A stretch of DNA of 64,000 nt, taken from NCBI RefSeq assembly GCF_914271435.1, contig NZ_CAJZAI010000009.1, positions 62,001-126,000 of the forward strand. Direction: 5' to 3'. Of this stretch, positions 1 through 9,029 are shown in pieces; the stretch's first letter is position 1, and every line of letters starts with the position of its first letter. The notes under the pieces were generated by a model. That model worked only from the letters and a program-made list of their open reading frames with translations. It was not told the DNA's origin and made no database searches. The position numbers and the translations under genes were made by a program. This DNA is from Cupriavidus laharis. GTDB lineage: Bacteria; Pseudomonadota; Gammaproteobacteria; Burkholderiales; Burkholderiaceae.

Positions 1-133
1 GCGTGTGCCGCCGGCCGTGCTCGAGCGCCACAATCGCTTTGTCACCTGCGAGCACTGCCGGCGCGTGTTCTGGGAAGGTTCGCACTGGCGCTGCATGCGC
101 GCGCTCGTGGATGAACTGGTGCGCACCGGCTGA
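1..133 (+). CDS. Mut7-C RNase domain protein, C-terminal end (partial)
   Basis: The reading frame enters from the left edge at base 2 and stops with TGA at 131-133, so only about 43 C-terminal residues are visible. They include a zinc-ribbon-like CEHC pair and the tail RRVFWEGSHW, which resemble the C-terminal zinc-binding part of Mut7-C (formerly DUF82) RNase-like proteins. The family has a PIN-like nuclease fold and its physiological substrate is poorly defined. The catalytic part lies outside the window. The identification rests on the short tail alone. Confidence 0.7.
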   Translation, partial: RVPPAVLERHNRFVTCEHCRRVFWEGSHWRCMRALVDELVRTG

Positions 134-172
134 GTCCTCAAGCCTCGCGGTGTTTCACCGTTAGTCTCAGCG

Positions 173-763
173 TCAGAACACACCCGCTTCGCTGACGATC
201 CAGTCCATCGGCAGATCGTGCTCCTGGGCCTGCAGCGCGATGCGGCAGGCTTCGAAGCCGATGCCGATGGCGACTGGCGGCGTGGGCATCGCGGCCAGCG
301 TGCGGTCGTAGAAGCCGCCACCGTAGCCCAGCCGGAATTTGTCGGGGCTGAACCCGACACAGGGAATGAGCAGGGCGTCGGGCTGCGCCGCCGCAGTGCC
401 GTCCGGTACCGGAATGCCGTAGTGCCCCTTGACCATCGGGGTTTGCGGAGTCCACAGGTGGAAGTCCAGCGGGGCGCCGGGGCGGCTCACTGCGGGTAGC
501 GCGGCGCAGCGGCCGGTGTCGGTGGTGAGCCACTGCGCCACCACCGCGCGGGCATCGAATTCCTGCTGGATGGGCCAGTAGAAGCCAACGCAGCGTACGG
601 CGAGCCGCTCCAGCAGCGGCAGGAGAATGGCGGCGATGCGTGCGTCGGCGCCGGCGCGGCCGGGCAGGGCGGCGCGCAGAGCGAGCAGGCGGGCGCGCAG
701 GGCGCGGCGGTCTTCCTCCACACCTGCGTCGGGTGGCGTCGAAGGCGGATGATGGGCTGACAT
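173..763 (-). CDS. 5-formyltetrahydrofolate cyclo-ligase
   Basis: The 196-residue protein is predicted to convert 5-formyl-THF to 5,10-methenyl-THF with ATP, salvaging folate in the cytoplasm. The family signature is visible near the C-terminus as LGYGGGFYDRTL, the phosphate and substrate loop, and 'FYWPIQQEFDAR' fits the N-terminal folate-binding part. The frame is open much further upstream, but starting at the ATG at 763 (MSAHHPP) gives the usual family length of 190-200 residues and clears the divergent transglycosylase gene. The start is inferred from length, because no strong ribosome site is seen. It is divergent from the lytic transglycosylase with about 110 bp between the starts. Confidence 0.9.
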   Translation of the reverse strand: MSAHHPPSTPPDAGVEEDRRALRARLLALRAALPGRAGADARIAAILLPLLERLAVRCVGFYWPIQQEFDARAVVAQWLTTDTGRCAALPAVSRPGAPLDFHLWTPQTPMVKGHYGIPVPDGTAAAQPDALLIPCVGFSPDKFRLGYGGGFYDRTLAAMPTPPVAIGIGFEACRIALQAQEHDLPMDWIVSEAGVF

Positions 764-872
764 GGCGTGGGATAATGCCTGCGAACGAACCAACACTGAC
801 GGCGGCTGCGCGCTTGGCCAAGCGTACCGGGCATGCATGGCGCGGCCGACGTCAACAACAAGGAAGCAAAGA

Positions 873-2831
873 ATGCTGAAGGGAGTATATCTGCGGCGTG
901 CCGGCCAGGCCGCATGGGTCGCCGTGGCGTGTGCCTTGCTTGCCACCCCCGTGCTGGCGCAGAAGCGCTCGCAGCAACCGGCCGTGCGCGCGCCCCAGCC
1001 GCCGGCAATCCCGTCCGATCCGGACGATGCCTTCACCGCGCTGCGCGAAGCTGCCCGAAAGAACGACGTGGATCGCGCCAACGCGCTGTCGGCGACGCTG
1101 GTGGACTACCCGATCCCGTCATACGTCGAGTACTTCCGCATCAAGCCGCAGATGTTCGACGCAAGCGGCCTGGCGCGCATCGACGCGCCCGACGACCAGG
1201 TTCGCGCCTTCCTGCAGCGCTACAAGGGAGAGGCCATTGCCGACCGCATGCGCAACGACTGGCTGCTGGTACTCGGCAAGAAGCGCGACTGGGCCAACTT
1301 TGACGCGGAGTATCCGCAGTTCGTGCTCAAGGACGACACCCAGGTCGAGTGCTATGCGCTGCTGTCGCGCGCGCTCAAGGGCCAGAATGTGGCGGCCGAT
1401 GTGCGCAACGTGCTCAGCGATGTGCGCTACTACGGCGAAGGCTGCGTCGACCTGATCAGCTACCTGGCGCAAAGCCAGCAGATCCAGCGCAGCGATGTCG
1501 CCTTCCAGGCGCGCCAGGCGCTGGAGCAGAACCTCATCACACTGGCCGGCAAGATCGCGGCCACGGTGCCCGATGCGCGCGTGGACAGCGACACGCTGGC
1601 CACCATCGTCAAGATGGCGCGCAATGATCCGTCGCAGGCCGTGGCCTATCTCACCGCAAGCGGCGGCAGCCTGTCGCGCGACGAGCAGGGCGCGGCGTGG
1701 GGCGTGATCGGCCAGTACGCGGCCAAGAAGCTGCTGCCCGACGCCGCCTTCTACTACCGCCGCCAGATGGACCTGGGCGGCAACCAGTGGCTGTCCGACG
1801 AGACGCAGGAATGGCGTGTGCGCGCCGCGCTGCGCCAGGGCGACTGGAAACAGGTGCGGCAGGCCATCGAGATGATGCGCGCCGAGCTGCGCGCGAAGGA
1901 TCCGGCATGGACCTACTGGTACGGCCGCTCGCTGAAGGCCGACGGCCGCGACGCCGAGGCCCAGCAGCAGTTCCAGCAGATCGCCGGCCAGTTCAATTTC
2001 TACGGCCAGCTGGCCAGCGAGGAACTTGGCAACCGCATCACGCTGCCGGCGCGCACCACGGTGAGCGATGCCGAGGCCATGGCCATGCGCAGCCGCGCGG
2101 GCTTCCAGCGCGCGCAGAAGTTCTACAACCTGAACCTGCGCTTCGAGGGTACCCGCGAATGGAACTGGGAGCTGCGCGGCATGAGCGACCGCGAGCTGCT
2201 GGCCGCGGCCGAGTACGCGCGCCGCATCGAGCTGCTGGACCGCACCGTCAATACCGCGGACCGCACGCGTGCCGAGCATGACTTCTCGCTGCGCTTTCCG
2301 ATGCCGTACCGCAGCATCATGCAGCGCGCGACTGACGACGTCGGCCTCGACATGGCATGGACCTACGGCCTGATCCGCCAGGAATCGCGCTTCATCATGA
2401 GTGCGCGTTCCTCCGCCGGCGCGCACGGCCTGATGCAGGTGATGCCGGCCACGGCGAAGTACGTGGCGCGCAAGATCGGCATGACGGACTTCTCGCCGTC
2501 GATGATGGGCGACCCCAACATCAACATCCTGCTGGGCACCAACTACCTGAGCATGGTGCTGACGGACCTGGACAGCTCGTGGACGCTGGCGTCGGCGGCC
2601 TACAACGCCGGCCCGGGCCGCCCCAAGGCCTGGCGCAGTACGCTGTCGCGGCCGGTCGAGGGCGCGATCTTCGCCGAGACCATTCCGTTCAACGAAACGC
2701 GCACGTACGTTAAGAATGTGCTTTCCAACGCCACGTACTATGCTGCATTGATGAGTGGCCAGCCGCAGTCGCTGAAATCGCGCCTGGGGCAGGTTGCACC
2801 GTCGGCGGTGACTACCACCAGCCTGCCCTGA
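873..2831 (+). CDS. slt: Soluble lytic murein transglycosylase
   Basis: This 652-residue periplasmic enzyme should cleave the MurNAc-GlcNAc bond of peptidoglycan to form 1,6-anhydromuropeptides. Residues 1-30 form a signal peptide (LRRAGQAAW...LLATPVLAQ). A long alpha-helical superhelix region follows, and the SLT catalytic domain lies near residues 490-620. The catalytic glutamate is about E504 in LIRQESRF, followed by the SSAGAHGLMQVMPATA motif and the AYNAGPGRP motif. The ATG at 873 was chosen because AGGAAG lies just upstream (861-866) and the signal peptide begins there. Longer in-frame starts to 762 would bury the signal peptide. Confidence 0.93.
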   Translation: MLKGVYLRRAGQAAWVAVACALLATPVLAQKRSQQPAVRAPQPPAIPSDPDDAFTALREAARKNDVDRANALSATLVDYPIPSYVEYFRIKPQMFDASGLARIDAPDDQVRAFLQRYKGEAIADRMRNDWLLVLGKKRDWANFDAEYPQFVLKDDTQVECYALLSRALKGQNVAADVRNVLSDVRYYGEGCVDLISYLAQSQQIQRSDVAFQARQALEQNLITLAGKIAATVPDARVDSDTLATIVKMARNDPSQAVAYLTASGGSLSRDEQGAAWGVIGQYAAKKLLPDAAFYYRRQMDLGGNQWLSDETQEWRVRAALRQGDWKQVRQAIEMMRAELRAKDPAWTYWYGRSLKADGRDAEAQQQFQQIAGQFNFYGQLASEELGNRITLPARTTVSDAEAMAMRSRAGFQRAQKFYNLNLRFEGTREWNWELRGMSDRELLAAAEYARRIELLDRTVNTADRTRAEHDFSLRFPMPYRSIMQRATDDVGLDMAWTYGLIRQESRFIMSARSSAGAHGLMQVMPATAKYVARKIGMTDFSPSMMGDPNINILLGTNYLSMVLTDLDSSWTLASAAYNAGPGRPKAWRSTLSRPVEGAIFAETIPFNETRTYVKNVLSNATYYAALMSGQPQSLKSRLGQVAPSAVTTTSLP

Positions 2832-2913
2832 GCGGGTGAGCGCCCCGCCTTGCCGGGGCGCGTGCCATGTCCGGTCTGCCGCCGCGTGCCGTTTTCTTCG
2901 CACGGAGGCATCC

Positions 2914-3936
2914 ATGCAGACCAGCAATGTCCTCATCGTCGGTGGCTCTGGCTTTATCGGCAGCCATCTCGCTTCCCGGCTGGCCGGCGCTGCGTCGGCG
3001 TCCGGCGCGCCGCTGGAGCCGGGCTCCAATCCTGATTCCCCCATCGCGCCTGAGCGCATCGTGATCGGCAGCCGCAACGTGGAGCATGCGCAGCACCTGC
3101 TGCTGCTGCCGCGCGTGGAGGTGGCGGAACTGGGGCTGGCCGACAATGCGGCGCTCGACGATGCGATCGGGCCGCTCGGCACGGACGGCATCGTCGTCAA
3201 CCTGGTTGGCGTGCTGCACGGCGAGCGTGGCGACCCTTACGGGCCGGAGTTCGCGGAGGCCCATGTCGAGATCGTGCACCAGATCGTCGGCTCATGCCTG
3301 CGCACCGGCGTCCGGCGCCTGCTGCATATGAGTGCGCTTGGCGCCGACAACCGGGGACCGTCGATGTATCTGCGCAGCAAGGGCGACGGCGAGCGCATCG
3401 TGCGCAACAGCGGACTGGACTGGACCATTTTCCGGCCGTCGGTGGTGTTCGGGCCGGACGACCACTTCCTCAACCTGTTCGCCCATATGCAGGAGATCGC
3501 GCCGGTGGTGCCGCTGGCCTGCGCGCACGCGCGCTTCCAGCCGATCTATGTGCTGGACGTGGTGCAGGCCTTCGTCAATGCCATGGTCACGCCCGCGACG
3601 ATCGGCCGTGGCTATGACCTGGGCGGGCCGCAGGTGTACACGCTGGAGGAACTGGTGCGCTTTGCCGGAAGTGCCTCCGGCCACCCGCGCCCGGTGATCG
3701 CGCTGCCCGACGCGCTGGCGCGCGTGCAGGCCGCGGTGATGGAGCACATGCCGGGCGACCCGCTGCTCTCGCGGGACAACCTCGATTCGATGCAGCTCGA
3801 CAACGTGCTGCACGAGCCCATGGCCAGCGAGCTTGGCCTGCATCCGGTCGGACTGGAATCCGTGATGACCGACGTGCTGTCCGGCCGCACGCGCGATTCG
3901 CAACTGACGGTCATGCGTGCGAGCGTGCACCGGTAG
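2914..3936 (+). CDS. Complex I NDUFA9-family NAD(P)-binding protein
   Basis: The 340-residue protein has an extended short-chain dehydrogenase/epimerase fold. The N-terminal dinucleotide motif GGSGFIGSHL is at residues 8-17, and 'RSKGDGERIVRNSGLDWTIFRPSVVFGP' is typical of atypical SDRs of the NDUFA9/NmrA type. The active-site YxxxK is degenerate (YLRSK). Such bacterial proteins are usually annotated as NADH dehydrogenase-like or epimerase, and a specific reaction cannot be assigned. The start at 2914 has a GGAGG-like site at 2904-2908. It follows slt by about 80 bp on the same strand and could be cotranscribed with it. Confidence 0.85.
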   Translation: MQTSNVLIVGGSGFIGSHLASRLAGAASASGAPLEPGSNPDSPIAPERIVIGSRNVEHAQHLLLLPRVEVAELGLADNAALDDAIGPLGTDGIVVNLVGVLHGERGDPYGPEFAEAHVEIVHQIVGSCLRTGVRRLLHMSALGADNRGPSMYLRSKGDGERIVRNSGLDWTIFRPSVVFGPDDHFLNLFAHMQEIAPVVPLACAHARFQPIYVLDVVQAFVNAMVTPATIGRGYDLGGPQVYTLEELVRFAGSASGHPRPVIALPDALARVQAAVMEHMPGDPLLSRDNLDSMQLDNVLHEPMASELGLHPVGLESVMTDVLSGRTRDSQLTVMRASVHR

Positions 3937-4141
3937 CGCGGCCCGAACCGGCGATTTCGCGCACGGCATGTGACCAGGATTCACAGCGGTTGCGAGACCT
4001 TTTCACTTTGAGACCCCACGCGGCGCTGGCAGAATCACTGGTTTGGCGCGTCCGCGCGAAGCAAGCGGGCGCGCTGGTCTCCGGGCAAGCCGGTACCTGC
4101 TGCCCGGCGGCTCTCCTCCATCTCGCCCCAAGGATCCCGCG

Positions 4142-4831
4142 ATGAAGCTTGTCATCGGCAATAAGAACTATTCGTCCTGGTCGCTGCGCCCGTGGCTGCT
4201 GATGCGCCATGCCGGCATTGACTTCGAAGAAGTGCAGGTGCGGCTGTTCACTGGCAGCTTTGCCGCCGAGATCGCGCAGTATTCGCCGGCCGGCAAGGTG
4301 CCGGTGCTGGTGGACGGCGACATCTCGGTGTGGGACACGCTGTCGATTGTGGAATACCTGGCAGAGCGCTTCCCGGAGAAAGCGCTCTGGCCCGCCGGCC
4401 GCGCCGAGCGTGCTTTTGCGCGCTCGATCTGTGCCGAGATGCATGCCGGCTTCACCAACCTGCGCAACCAGCTGCCGATGAACGTGGCCGCGGTGCTGCC
4501 CGGCCGCGGCTGGAACGTCGCGGTACAGCGCGATGTGGACCGTATCGCGCAGATCTGGACCGACCTGCGGGCACGCCATGGCGATGCGGGCCCGTTCCTG
4601 TTCGGGGCCTTTACGATCGCCGACGCATATTTCGCGCCGGTGGTCAGCCGCTTCGCGACGTACGGCATCCACCTGCCCGATACGGCCAAGGCGTACGCGG
4701 ACTTCATGCTGGAGCTGCCGGCCATGCAGGAATGGATCGCCGCCGCGCGCGAAGAGCGCGACTTCCTGGCGGACGATGAGCCGTATCGCCTGGCGCCAGA
4801 TCGTGCCGATGCGATAATCATCCACCATTGA
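4142..4831 (+). CDS. Glutathione S-transferase family protein
   Basis: The 229-residue protein has a thioredoxin-like N-terminal domain (residues 1-80) beginning KLVIGNKNYSSWSLRPW. Its serine-rich SSWS region is where GSH-activating serines sit in zeta/theta-like GSTs. 'GKVPVLVDGD' contains the cis-proline glutathione-binding loop and 'WDTLSIVEYLAE' the gamma-glutamyl contact. An alpha-helical C-terminal domain follows. The substrate is unknown. The ATG at 4142 starts directly before the conserved first strand. The gene ends 37 bp before cca and probably shares its transcript. Confidence 0.88.
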   Translation: MKLVIGNKNYSSWSLRPWLLMRHAGIDFEEVQVRLFTGSFAAEIAQYSPAGKVPVLVDGDISVWDTLSIVEYLAERFPEKALWPAGRAERAFARSICAEMHAGFTNLRNQLPMNVAAVLPGRGWNVAVQRDVDRIAQIWTDLRARHGDAGPFLFGAFTIADAYFAPVVSRFATYGIHLPDTAKAYADFMLELPAMQEWIAAAREERDFLADDEPYRLAPDRADAIIIHH

Positions 4832-4868
4832 GCGCCGTGCCGGCGGCGCACCACAGCGAGGCAGAACA

Positions 4869-6104
4869 ATGCAGGTGTACGCCGTCGGCGGCGCAATCCG
4901 CGACGAACTGCTGGGCAAGCCCAGCCAGGACCGCGACTATGTCGTGGTGGGGGCCACCCCGGCCGAGATGGAAGCCGCCGGCTACAAGCCGGTGGGCAAG
5001 GACTTTCCGGTCTTCCTGCATCCGCGCACGAAAGAGGAATACGCGCTCGCGCGCACCGAGCGCAAGACCGCCATGGGCTACAAGGGTTTCGCGTTCTATT
5101 GCGAGCCCGATGTCACGCTCGAGGACGACCTGGTCCGGCGTGACCTGACCATCAATGCCATGGCGCGCGCGGTGGACGCCGACGGCAACCTCGCCGGTCC
5201 CGTCATCGATCCGCACGGCGGCCAGCGCGACCTCGAAGCGCGGCAGTTCCGGCATGTGTCCGAAGCGTTTGCCGAAGACCCGGTGCGCATCCTGCGCGTG
5301 GCACGTTTCGCCGCGCGCTTCCATGAATTCACCGTCGCACCCGAGACCGAGGCGCTGATGCGCCGGATGGTGGACGCCGGCGAGGTCGACGCACTGGTGC
5401 CCGAGCGCGTCTGGCAGGAACTCGCCCGCGGGCTGATGGAGGCGCGCCCGTCGCGCATGTTCGAGGTGCTGCGGCAGTGCGGCGCGCTAGCGCGCCTGCT
5501 GCCCGAGCTGGACCGGCTGTGGGGCGTGCCGCAACGCGCCGACTACCATCCGGAAGTCGATACCGGCGTGCATGTGATGATGGTGATCGACTGTGCCGCC
5601 GCCATGGGCACGCCGCTTGCCGTTCGCTTCGCGGCGCTGGTCCATGACCTTGGCAAGGGGACGACGCCGGACCACGTGCTGCCGCGCCATCTGGGGCACG
5701 AGGGCCGCAGTGTCGAGTTGCTCGAGGATGTCTGCAAGCGCCTGCGTGTGCCTAACGACTGCCGTGATCTGGCGGTGGTGGTGGCGCGCGAGCACGGCAA
5801 TATCCACCGTTCCATGGAGTTTGGCGCAGCCGCGGTCACGCGCCTGCTCGAGCGCTGCGATGCGCTGCGCAAGCCCGCGCGCTTTGCGGACGTGCTGCTC
5901 GCGTGCGAGGCCGACAAACGCGGCCGCAAGGGATTCGAGTCGGATACCTATCCGCAGCGGACGCGCCTGCTTGCGGCGCTCGATGCCGCTGCCAGGGTGG
6001 ACGCCGGCGCCATCGCGAAGGCATCCGCTGATGATGTCAGCAAGATCAAGGAGCGCGTGCACGAGGCACGAGTGCAGGCGGTCGAGGCTCGCCTAGTGTC
6101 CTGA
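4869..6104 (+). CDS. cca: Multifunctional CCA tRNA nucleotidyltransferase
   Basis: The 411-residue enzyme adds or repairs the 3'-CCA end of tRNAs. Residues 1-140 form the class II nucleotidyltransferase head: VGGAIRDELLG, the carboxylate pair in DRDY, the RRDLTINAMA strand, and the 'EDPVRILRVARFAARF' neck. Residues 225-350 form an HD domain with LVHDLGKG, as in the multifunctional proteobacterial form that also has phosphatase and phosphodiesterase activity. The start at 4869 precedes the conserved MQVYAVGG. The stop codon lies inside a perfect 17-bp inverted repeat (6095-6133). Confidence 0.95.
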   Translation: MQVYAVGGAIRDELLGKPSQDRDYVVVGATPAEMEAAGYKPVGKDFPVFLHPRTKEEYALARTERKTAMGYKGFAFYCEPDVTLEDDLVRRDLTINAMARAVDADGNLAGPVIDPHGGQRDLEARQFRHVSEAFAEDPVRILRVARFAARFHEFTVAPETEALMRRMVDAGEVDALVPERVWQELARGLMEARPSRMFEVLRQCGALARLLPELDRLWGVPQRADYHPEVDTGVHVMMVIDCAAAMGTPLAVRFAALVHDLGKGTTPDHVLPRHLGHEGRSVELLEDVCKRLRVPNDCRDLAVVVAREHGNIHRSMEFGAAAVTRLLERCDALRKPARFADVLLACEADKRGRKGFESDTYPQRTRLLAALDAAARVDAGAIAKASADDVSKIKERVHEARVQAVEARLVS

Positions 6105-6133
6105 ATTGCAACGAACTTGCAATTCAGGACACT
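6095..6133. terminator. Perfect 17-bp inverted repeat overlapping the cca stop codon
   Basis: The arms 6095-6111 and 6117-6133 are perfectly complementary around a 5-nt loop (CGAAC). The TGA of cca (6102-6104) lies within the left arm. No run of T follows, so this is not a canonical intrinsic terminator, but the hairpin would protect or end the cca mRNA and may also act on the convergent DUF2905 transcript. Confidence 0.6.
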
Positions 6134-6170
6134 ATTGATGTTTCCAGAATTCATGACAACGCAAAATATT

Positions 6171-6266
6171 CGTCGTCCCCGCGCAGGCGGGGACCCAGTG
6201 ACTTTTTGTCCCCCTTCGGGGGACTTGTAAGACGCTGGATTCCCGCCTTCGCGGGAATGACGGTGG
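6171..6266. repeat. Dispersed palindromic repeat, family 1, copy A
   Basis: Two GC palindromes (CCCCGC..GCGGGG and TCCCGC..GCGGGA) face each other around a CAGTGAC...GACGCTGG spacer. An extra CCCCC..GGGGG hairpin sits in the middle. The same architecture recurs at 41280-41381, 42326-42412 and 45863-45960. It resembles a REP/BIME-type element of Burkholderiales. Here it lies between the convergent cca and DUF2905 genes. Confidence 0.8.
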
Positions 6267-6298
6267 TTGCTTTGATGTTGTCGTGAAATAGGGAAAGC

Positions 6299-6496
6299 TC
6301 AATAGATCAGCTTGCCGATCACTAGCGCCAGCAGCGACAGCAGGATCGTCGAGGCGAACGGCAGCATGTAGTCTCGCCCGAACAGCCGGAAGCGCACGTC
6401 GCCGGGCAGCCGGCCGATGCCGAGCTTCTGCAGCCAGGGCAGTGCCGCCGACAGCACGACCACGCTCAGGAAGATGGTGAGTGTCCAGCGCAGCAT
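6299..6496 (-). CDS. DUF2905 family small membrane protein
   Basis: The 65-residue protein has two predicted membrane helices (about residues 5-20 and 45-63) joined by 'LGIGRLPGDVRFRLFGRDY', the conserved core of the DUF2905 family of small inner-membrane proteins. Function is unknown. It begins 12 bp after the stop of the MidA-type methyltransferase on the same strand, so the two are probably one transcript. A dispersed repeat lies just downstream. Confidence 0.85.
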   Translation of the reverse strand: MLRWTLTIFLSVVVLSAALPWLQKLGIGRLPGDVRFRLFGRDYMLPFASTILLSLLALVIGKLIY

Positions 6497-6508
6497 GGCG
6501 GCAATGGC

Positions 6509-7711
6509 TCAGAGCGTGTGGCAGCGGTCGCCGCGCGCAAAGCCGGCCAGCGGCTCGTTGTCGTCCAGGCCGCGAGTCAGCGCGATCACCTTGAACAACT
6601 CGCCCATCTCGGCTTCGGAAAGCAGCTTTTGCACCGCGTTGGCGGCGGGCAGGAAGGCGCGCGTGTCGGACGGGTCCAGCGTCATCAACAGGTCGGTGAT
6701 GCCCGCATTCATCAGGAAGCGCGCCTGCGAGGCGAAGCCCGACACGGCCAGGCCGGCATCGACGGCGGCATGCGCGATGCCGCTGAAGTTGACGTGGGCC
6801 GTGATGTCCTGCAGCCCCGGGTACAGGAATGGATCCGGGTGCGCATGATGGCGGTAGTGGCACATCAGCGTGCCACCGGTGCGCTGCGGGTGGTAGTACT
6901 CGCCGGCCGGGAAGCCGTAGTCGATGAAGAAGGCCGCTCCGCGCGCCAGCATGGCGCCCACCGCGCGTGCGAAGCCGTCGGCTTCGGCGTGGGTTTCGGT
7001 GACGATGTCATGGTCGCCCGGCATGGCGTGCAGCGCCTCGGGGATGGCGTCCGCGGCAAGCAGGCGGTCTTCGAACGTGAAGGCATGCGCGGCGGTGCTG
7101 TCGTCTCCGGCTACCGTGCGGGCCACGCCACGTTCATGCCAGCGTCCGCCCGTGCGCGCGAACAGGCGCACCGGCATGGCGTCCAGCACTTCGTTGCCGA
7201 CCACGATGCCCTCGAAGCGCTCGGGCAGGGTGTCCAGCCATTGCACGCGTGGCGCCAGGTGCGGCGCGCGCTGCGCCAGCGTGCCCTGCTGGCGCGCGCG
7301 CAACTCGCCCGACAGTTCGATGATGCCGTAGGTCTCGGGCAGTTGTCCTTCCTGTTCCAGCGCCAGCAGCAGGTCAGCCGCCAGGCGGCCGGTGCCGGCG
7401 CCGAATTCGAGCATGCGCGGCAGGCCTTGCGCCAGCATCGGCGCGAACTGGCGCGCGAGCGTGCGGGCGAAGAACGGGGTCAGTTCCGGCGCGGTGATGA
7501 AATCGCTGCCGTCGCGCGCATCGCGCCCGAACTTGGCGGCGCCGCCGCTGTAGTAGCCCAGCCCGGGCGCGTACAGCGCCAGCGACATGTAGCGGTCGAA
7601 GCCGATCCAGCCGCCGGCCGTATCGATCGTTTCGCCGATCAGGGTGGCCAGCGAGTCAGAGGCGGCCAGCGCGTCGGCTGGGGGAAGGGGTAAACTAACG
7701 GCTTTCTGCAT
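6509..7711 (-). CDS. Class I SAM-dependent methyltransferase, MidA/NDUFAF7 family
   Basis: The 400-residue protein belongs to the DUF185 (NDUFAF7/MidA) family. The mitochondrial members dimethylate an arginine of complex I subunit NDUFS2, and the bacterial role is not established. Visible features are the N-terminal YMSLALYAPGLGYYSGG segment (about residues 45-60), the 'GSDFITAPELTPFF' motif, the SAM-binding 'MLEFGAGTGRLAADLL', and VVGNEVLDAMPV. The start at 7711 sits just before the conserved N-terminus. It is divergent from the pteridine reductase-like gene with only 15 bp between the starts, so their promoters must overlap the neighbouring coding ends. Confidence 0.9.
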   Translation of the reverse strand: MQKAVSLPLPPADALAASDSLATLIGETIDTAGGWIGFDRYMSLALYAPGLGYYSGGAAKFGRDARDGSDFITAPELTPFFARTLARQFAPMLAQGLPRMLEFGAGTGRLAADLLLALEQEGQLPETYGIIELSGELRARQQGTLAQRAPHLAPRVQWLDTLPERFEGIVVGNEVLDAMPVRLFARTGGRWHERGVARTVAGDDSTAAHAFTFEDRLLAADAIPEALHAMPGDHDIVTETHAEADGFARAVGAMLARGAAFFIDYGFPAGEYYHPQRTGGTLMCHYRHHAHPDPFLYPGLQDITAHVNFSGIAHAAVDAGLAVSGFASQARFLMNAGITDLLMTLDPSDTRAFLPAANAVQKLLSEAEMGELFKVIALTRGLDDNEPLAGFARGDRCHTL

Positions 7712-7726
7712 GCCTCGATTGTAGCA

Positions 7727-8551
7727 ATGCCCGAATCCAATCAACCTGCCGGCACGCCTGCCCAGACGCAAGCAGCCGCCGCGCGCGGCGTGGCCATTGT
7801 CACCGGCGGCGCGCGCCGGCTTGGCCGCGCCATCGCGCTCGAACTGGCCGGGCAAGGCTGGGACATTGCCGTGCACTGCCACCGCTCGCGCGACGAGGCG
7901 GAGGCGCTGGCCGCACAGATCCGTGCCGGCGGGAGCCGCGCCGCGGTGCTGCAGGCCGACCTGGCTGACGAAGCCGCCACCGCGAAGCTGATCGCCGCCT
8001 GCACCGACGAACTTGGCGTACCGACCTGCCTCGTCAACAACGCCTCGCTGTTCCAGTACGACGTGGCCACAAGTTTCTCGTACGCGTCGCTGGACACGCA
8101 TATGCGCACCAACGTGGCGGCGCCGCTGTTGCTGGCCCGTGAGATGTACAAGGCACTGAGTGCCGATCCGGCCGCAGCCGATCCGCGTGGCGTCGTGATC
8201 AACCTGCTGGACCAGAAGCTGGATAACCTGAACCCGGACTTCCTGTCGTACACGCTGTCCAAGGCCGCGCTGCAGACCGCCACCGTACAGTTGGCGCAGG
8301 CCTTCGCGCCGCGCCTGCGCGTGGTGGGCGTGGCGCCCGGCATCACGCTGGTGTCGGGCGAGCAGTCGGAGCAGAGCTTCCGCCGCGCCCACCGTGTCAC
8401 GCCGCTGGGCAAGTCTTCGACGCCCGAGGACATTGCCCAGGCCGTGGCCTACCTGGCACGCGCGAACGCCGTGACCGGCACCACGCTCTACGTCGACGGC
8501 GGCCAGCACCTGATGCCGCTGTCGCGCGACGTGATGTTCCTGACCGAATGA
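7727..8551 (+). CDS. SDR family reductase, FolM/pteridine reductase-like
   Basis: The 274-residue short-chain dehydrogenase has the cofactor motif TGGARRLGRAIA (about residues 26-37), with the arginine that favours NADPH. It also has LVNNASLFQ and the catalytic YTLSK with upstream residues, and the C-terminal GTTLYDGG-like segment (TLYVDGGQHL). These features fit FolM and PTR1-type dihydromonapterin/dihydropteridine reductases. The next gene, folB, acts on dihydroneopterin, which supports a pterin/folate role. Activity is inferred from family and context. The first 20 residues are a Gln/Ala-rich extension. Confidence 0.82.
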   Translation: MPESNQPAGTPAQTQAAAARGVAIVTGGARRLGRAIALELAGQGWDIAVHCHRSRDEAEALAAQIRAGGSRAAVLQADLADEAATAKLIAACTDELGVPTCLVNNASLFQYDVATSFSYASLDTHMRTNVAAPLLLAREMYKALSADPAAADPRGVVINLLDQKLDNLNPDFLSYTLSKAALQTATVQLAQAFAPRLRVVGVAPGITLVSGEQSEQSFRRAHRVTPLGKSSTPEDIAQAVAYLARANAVTGTTLYVDGGQHLMPLSRDVMFLTE

Positions 8552-8627
8552 TGTGACCACGCTGCCGCGCCATGTCCCCGGGCGCGGCAACTCCCACCCC
8601 TCCCGAATTACCTTTCCCCCGCTTGCC

Positions 8628-9029
8628 ATGACCATGCTCGCCGCCCTTTCCCACCCCAGCCTGCAAGACTGCCGTCGCATGTTCCTGCGCAACTACGAAG
8701 TCCAGATCAATATCGGCGTGCACGAATTCGAGAAAAAGGGCGAGCAGCGCGTGCTGATCAACATCGACCTGTTCGTGCCGCTGGCCGCCAGCACGCCGCA
8801 CGCCGACAAGCTGGAAGAGGTGGTCGACTACGACTTCATGCGCAACACCGTGGCCGAGCGCATGGCGCAGGGCCACGTGCACCTGCAGGAAACGCTGTGC
8901 GACGACGTGGCGCGCGCCATGCTCAAGCACCCGAAGGTGCGCGCCGTGCGCGTGTCGACCGAGAAGCCGGATGTCTACCCGGACTGCGATTCGGTGGGCG
9001 TGGAAGTCTTCCACATCAAGCGGGACTGA
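8628..9029 (+). CDS. folB: Dihydroneopterin aldolase
   Basis: The 133-residue enzyme should cleave 7,8-dihydroneopterin to 6-hydroxymethyl-dihydropterin and glycolaldehyde in folate synthesis. Family marks are the tunnelling-fold core '[20 protein letters not shown]', the [11 protein letters not shown] segment, the [11 protein letters not shown] helix with the substrate-binding glutamate, and the closing strand [21 protein letters not shown]. The ATG at 8628 (MTMLAAL) gives normal size. A GTG at 8553 in frame would add 25 residues and is less likely. No clear ribosome site precedes 8628. It follows the FolM-like reductase by 76 bp. Confidence 0.9.
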   Translation: MTMLAALSHPSLQDCRRMFLRNYEVQINIGVHEFEKKGEQRVLINIDLFVPLAASTPHADKLEEVVDYDFMRNTVAERMAQGHVHLQETLCDDVARAMLKHPKVRAVRVSTEKPDVYPDCDSVGVEVFHIKRD

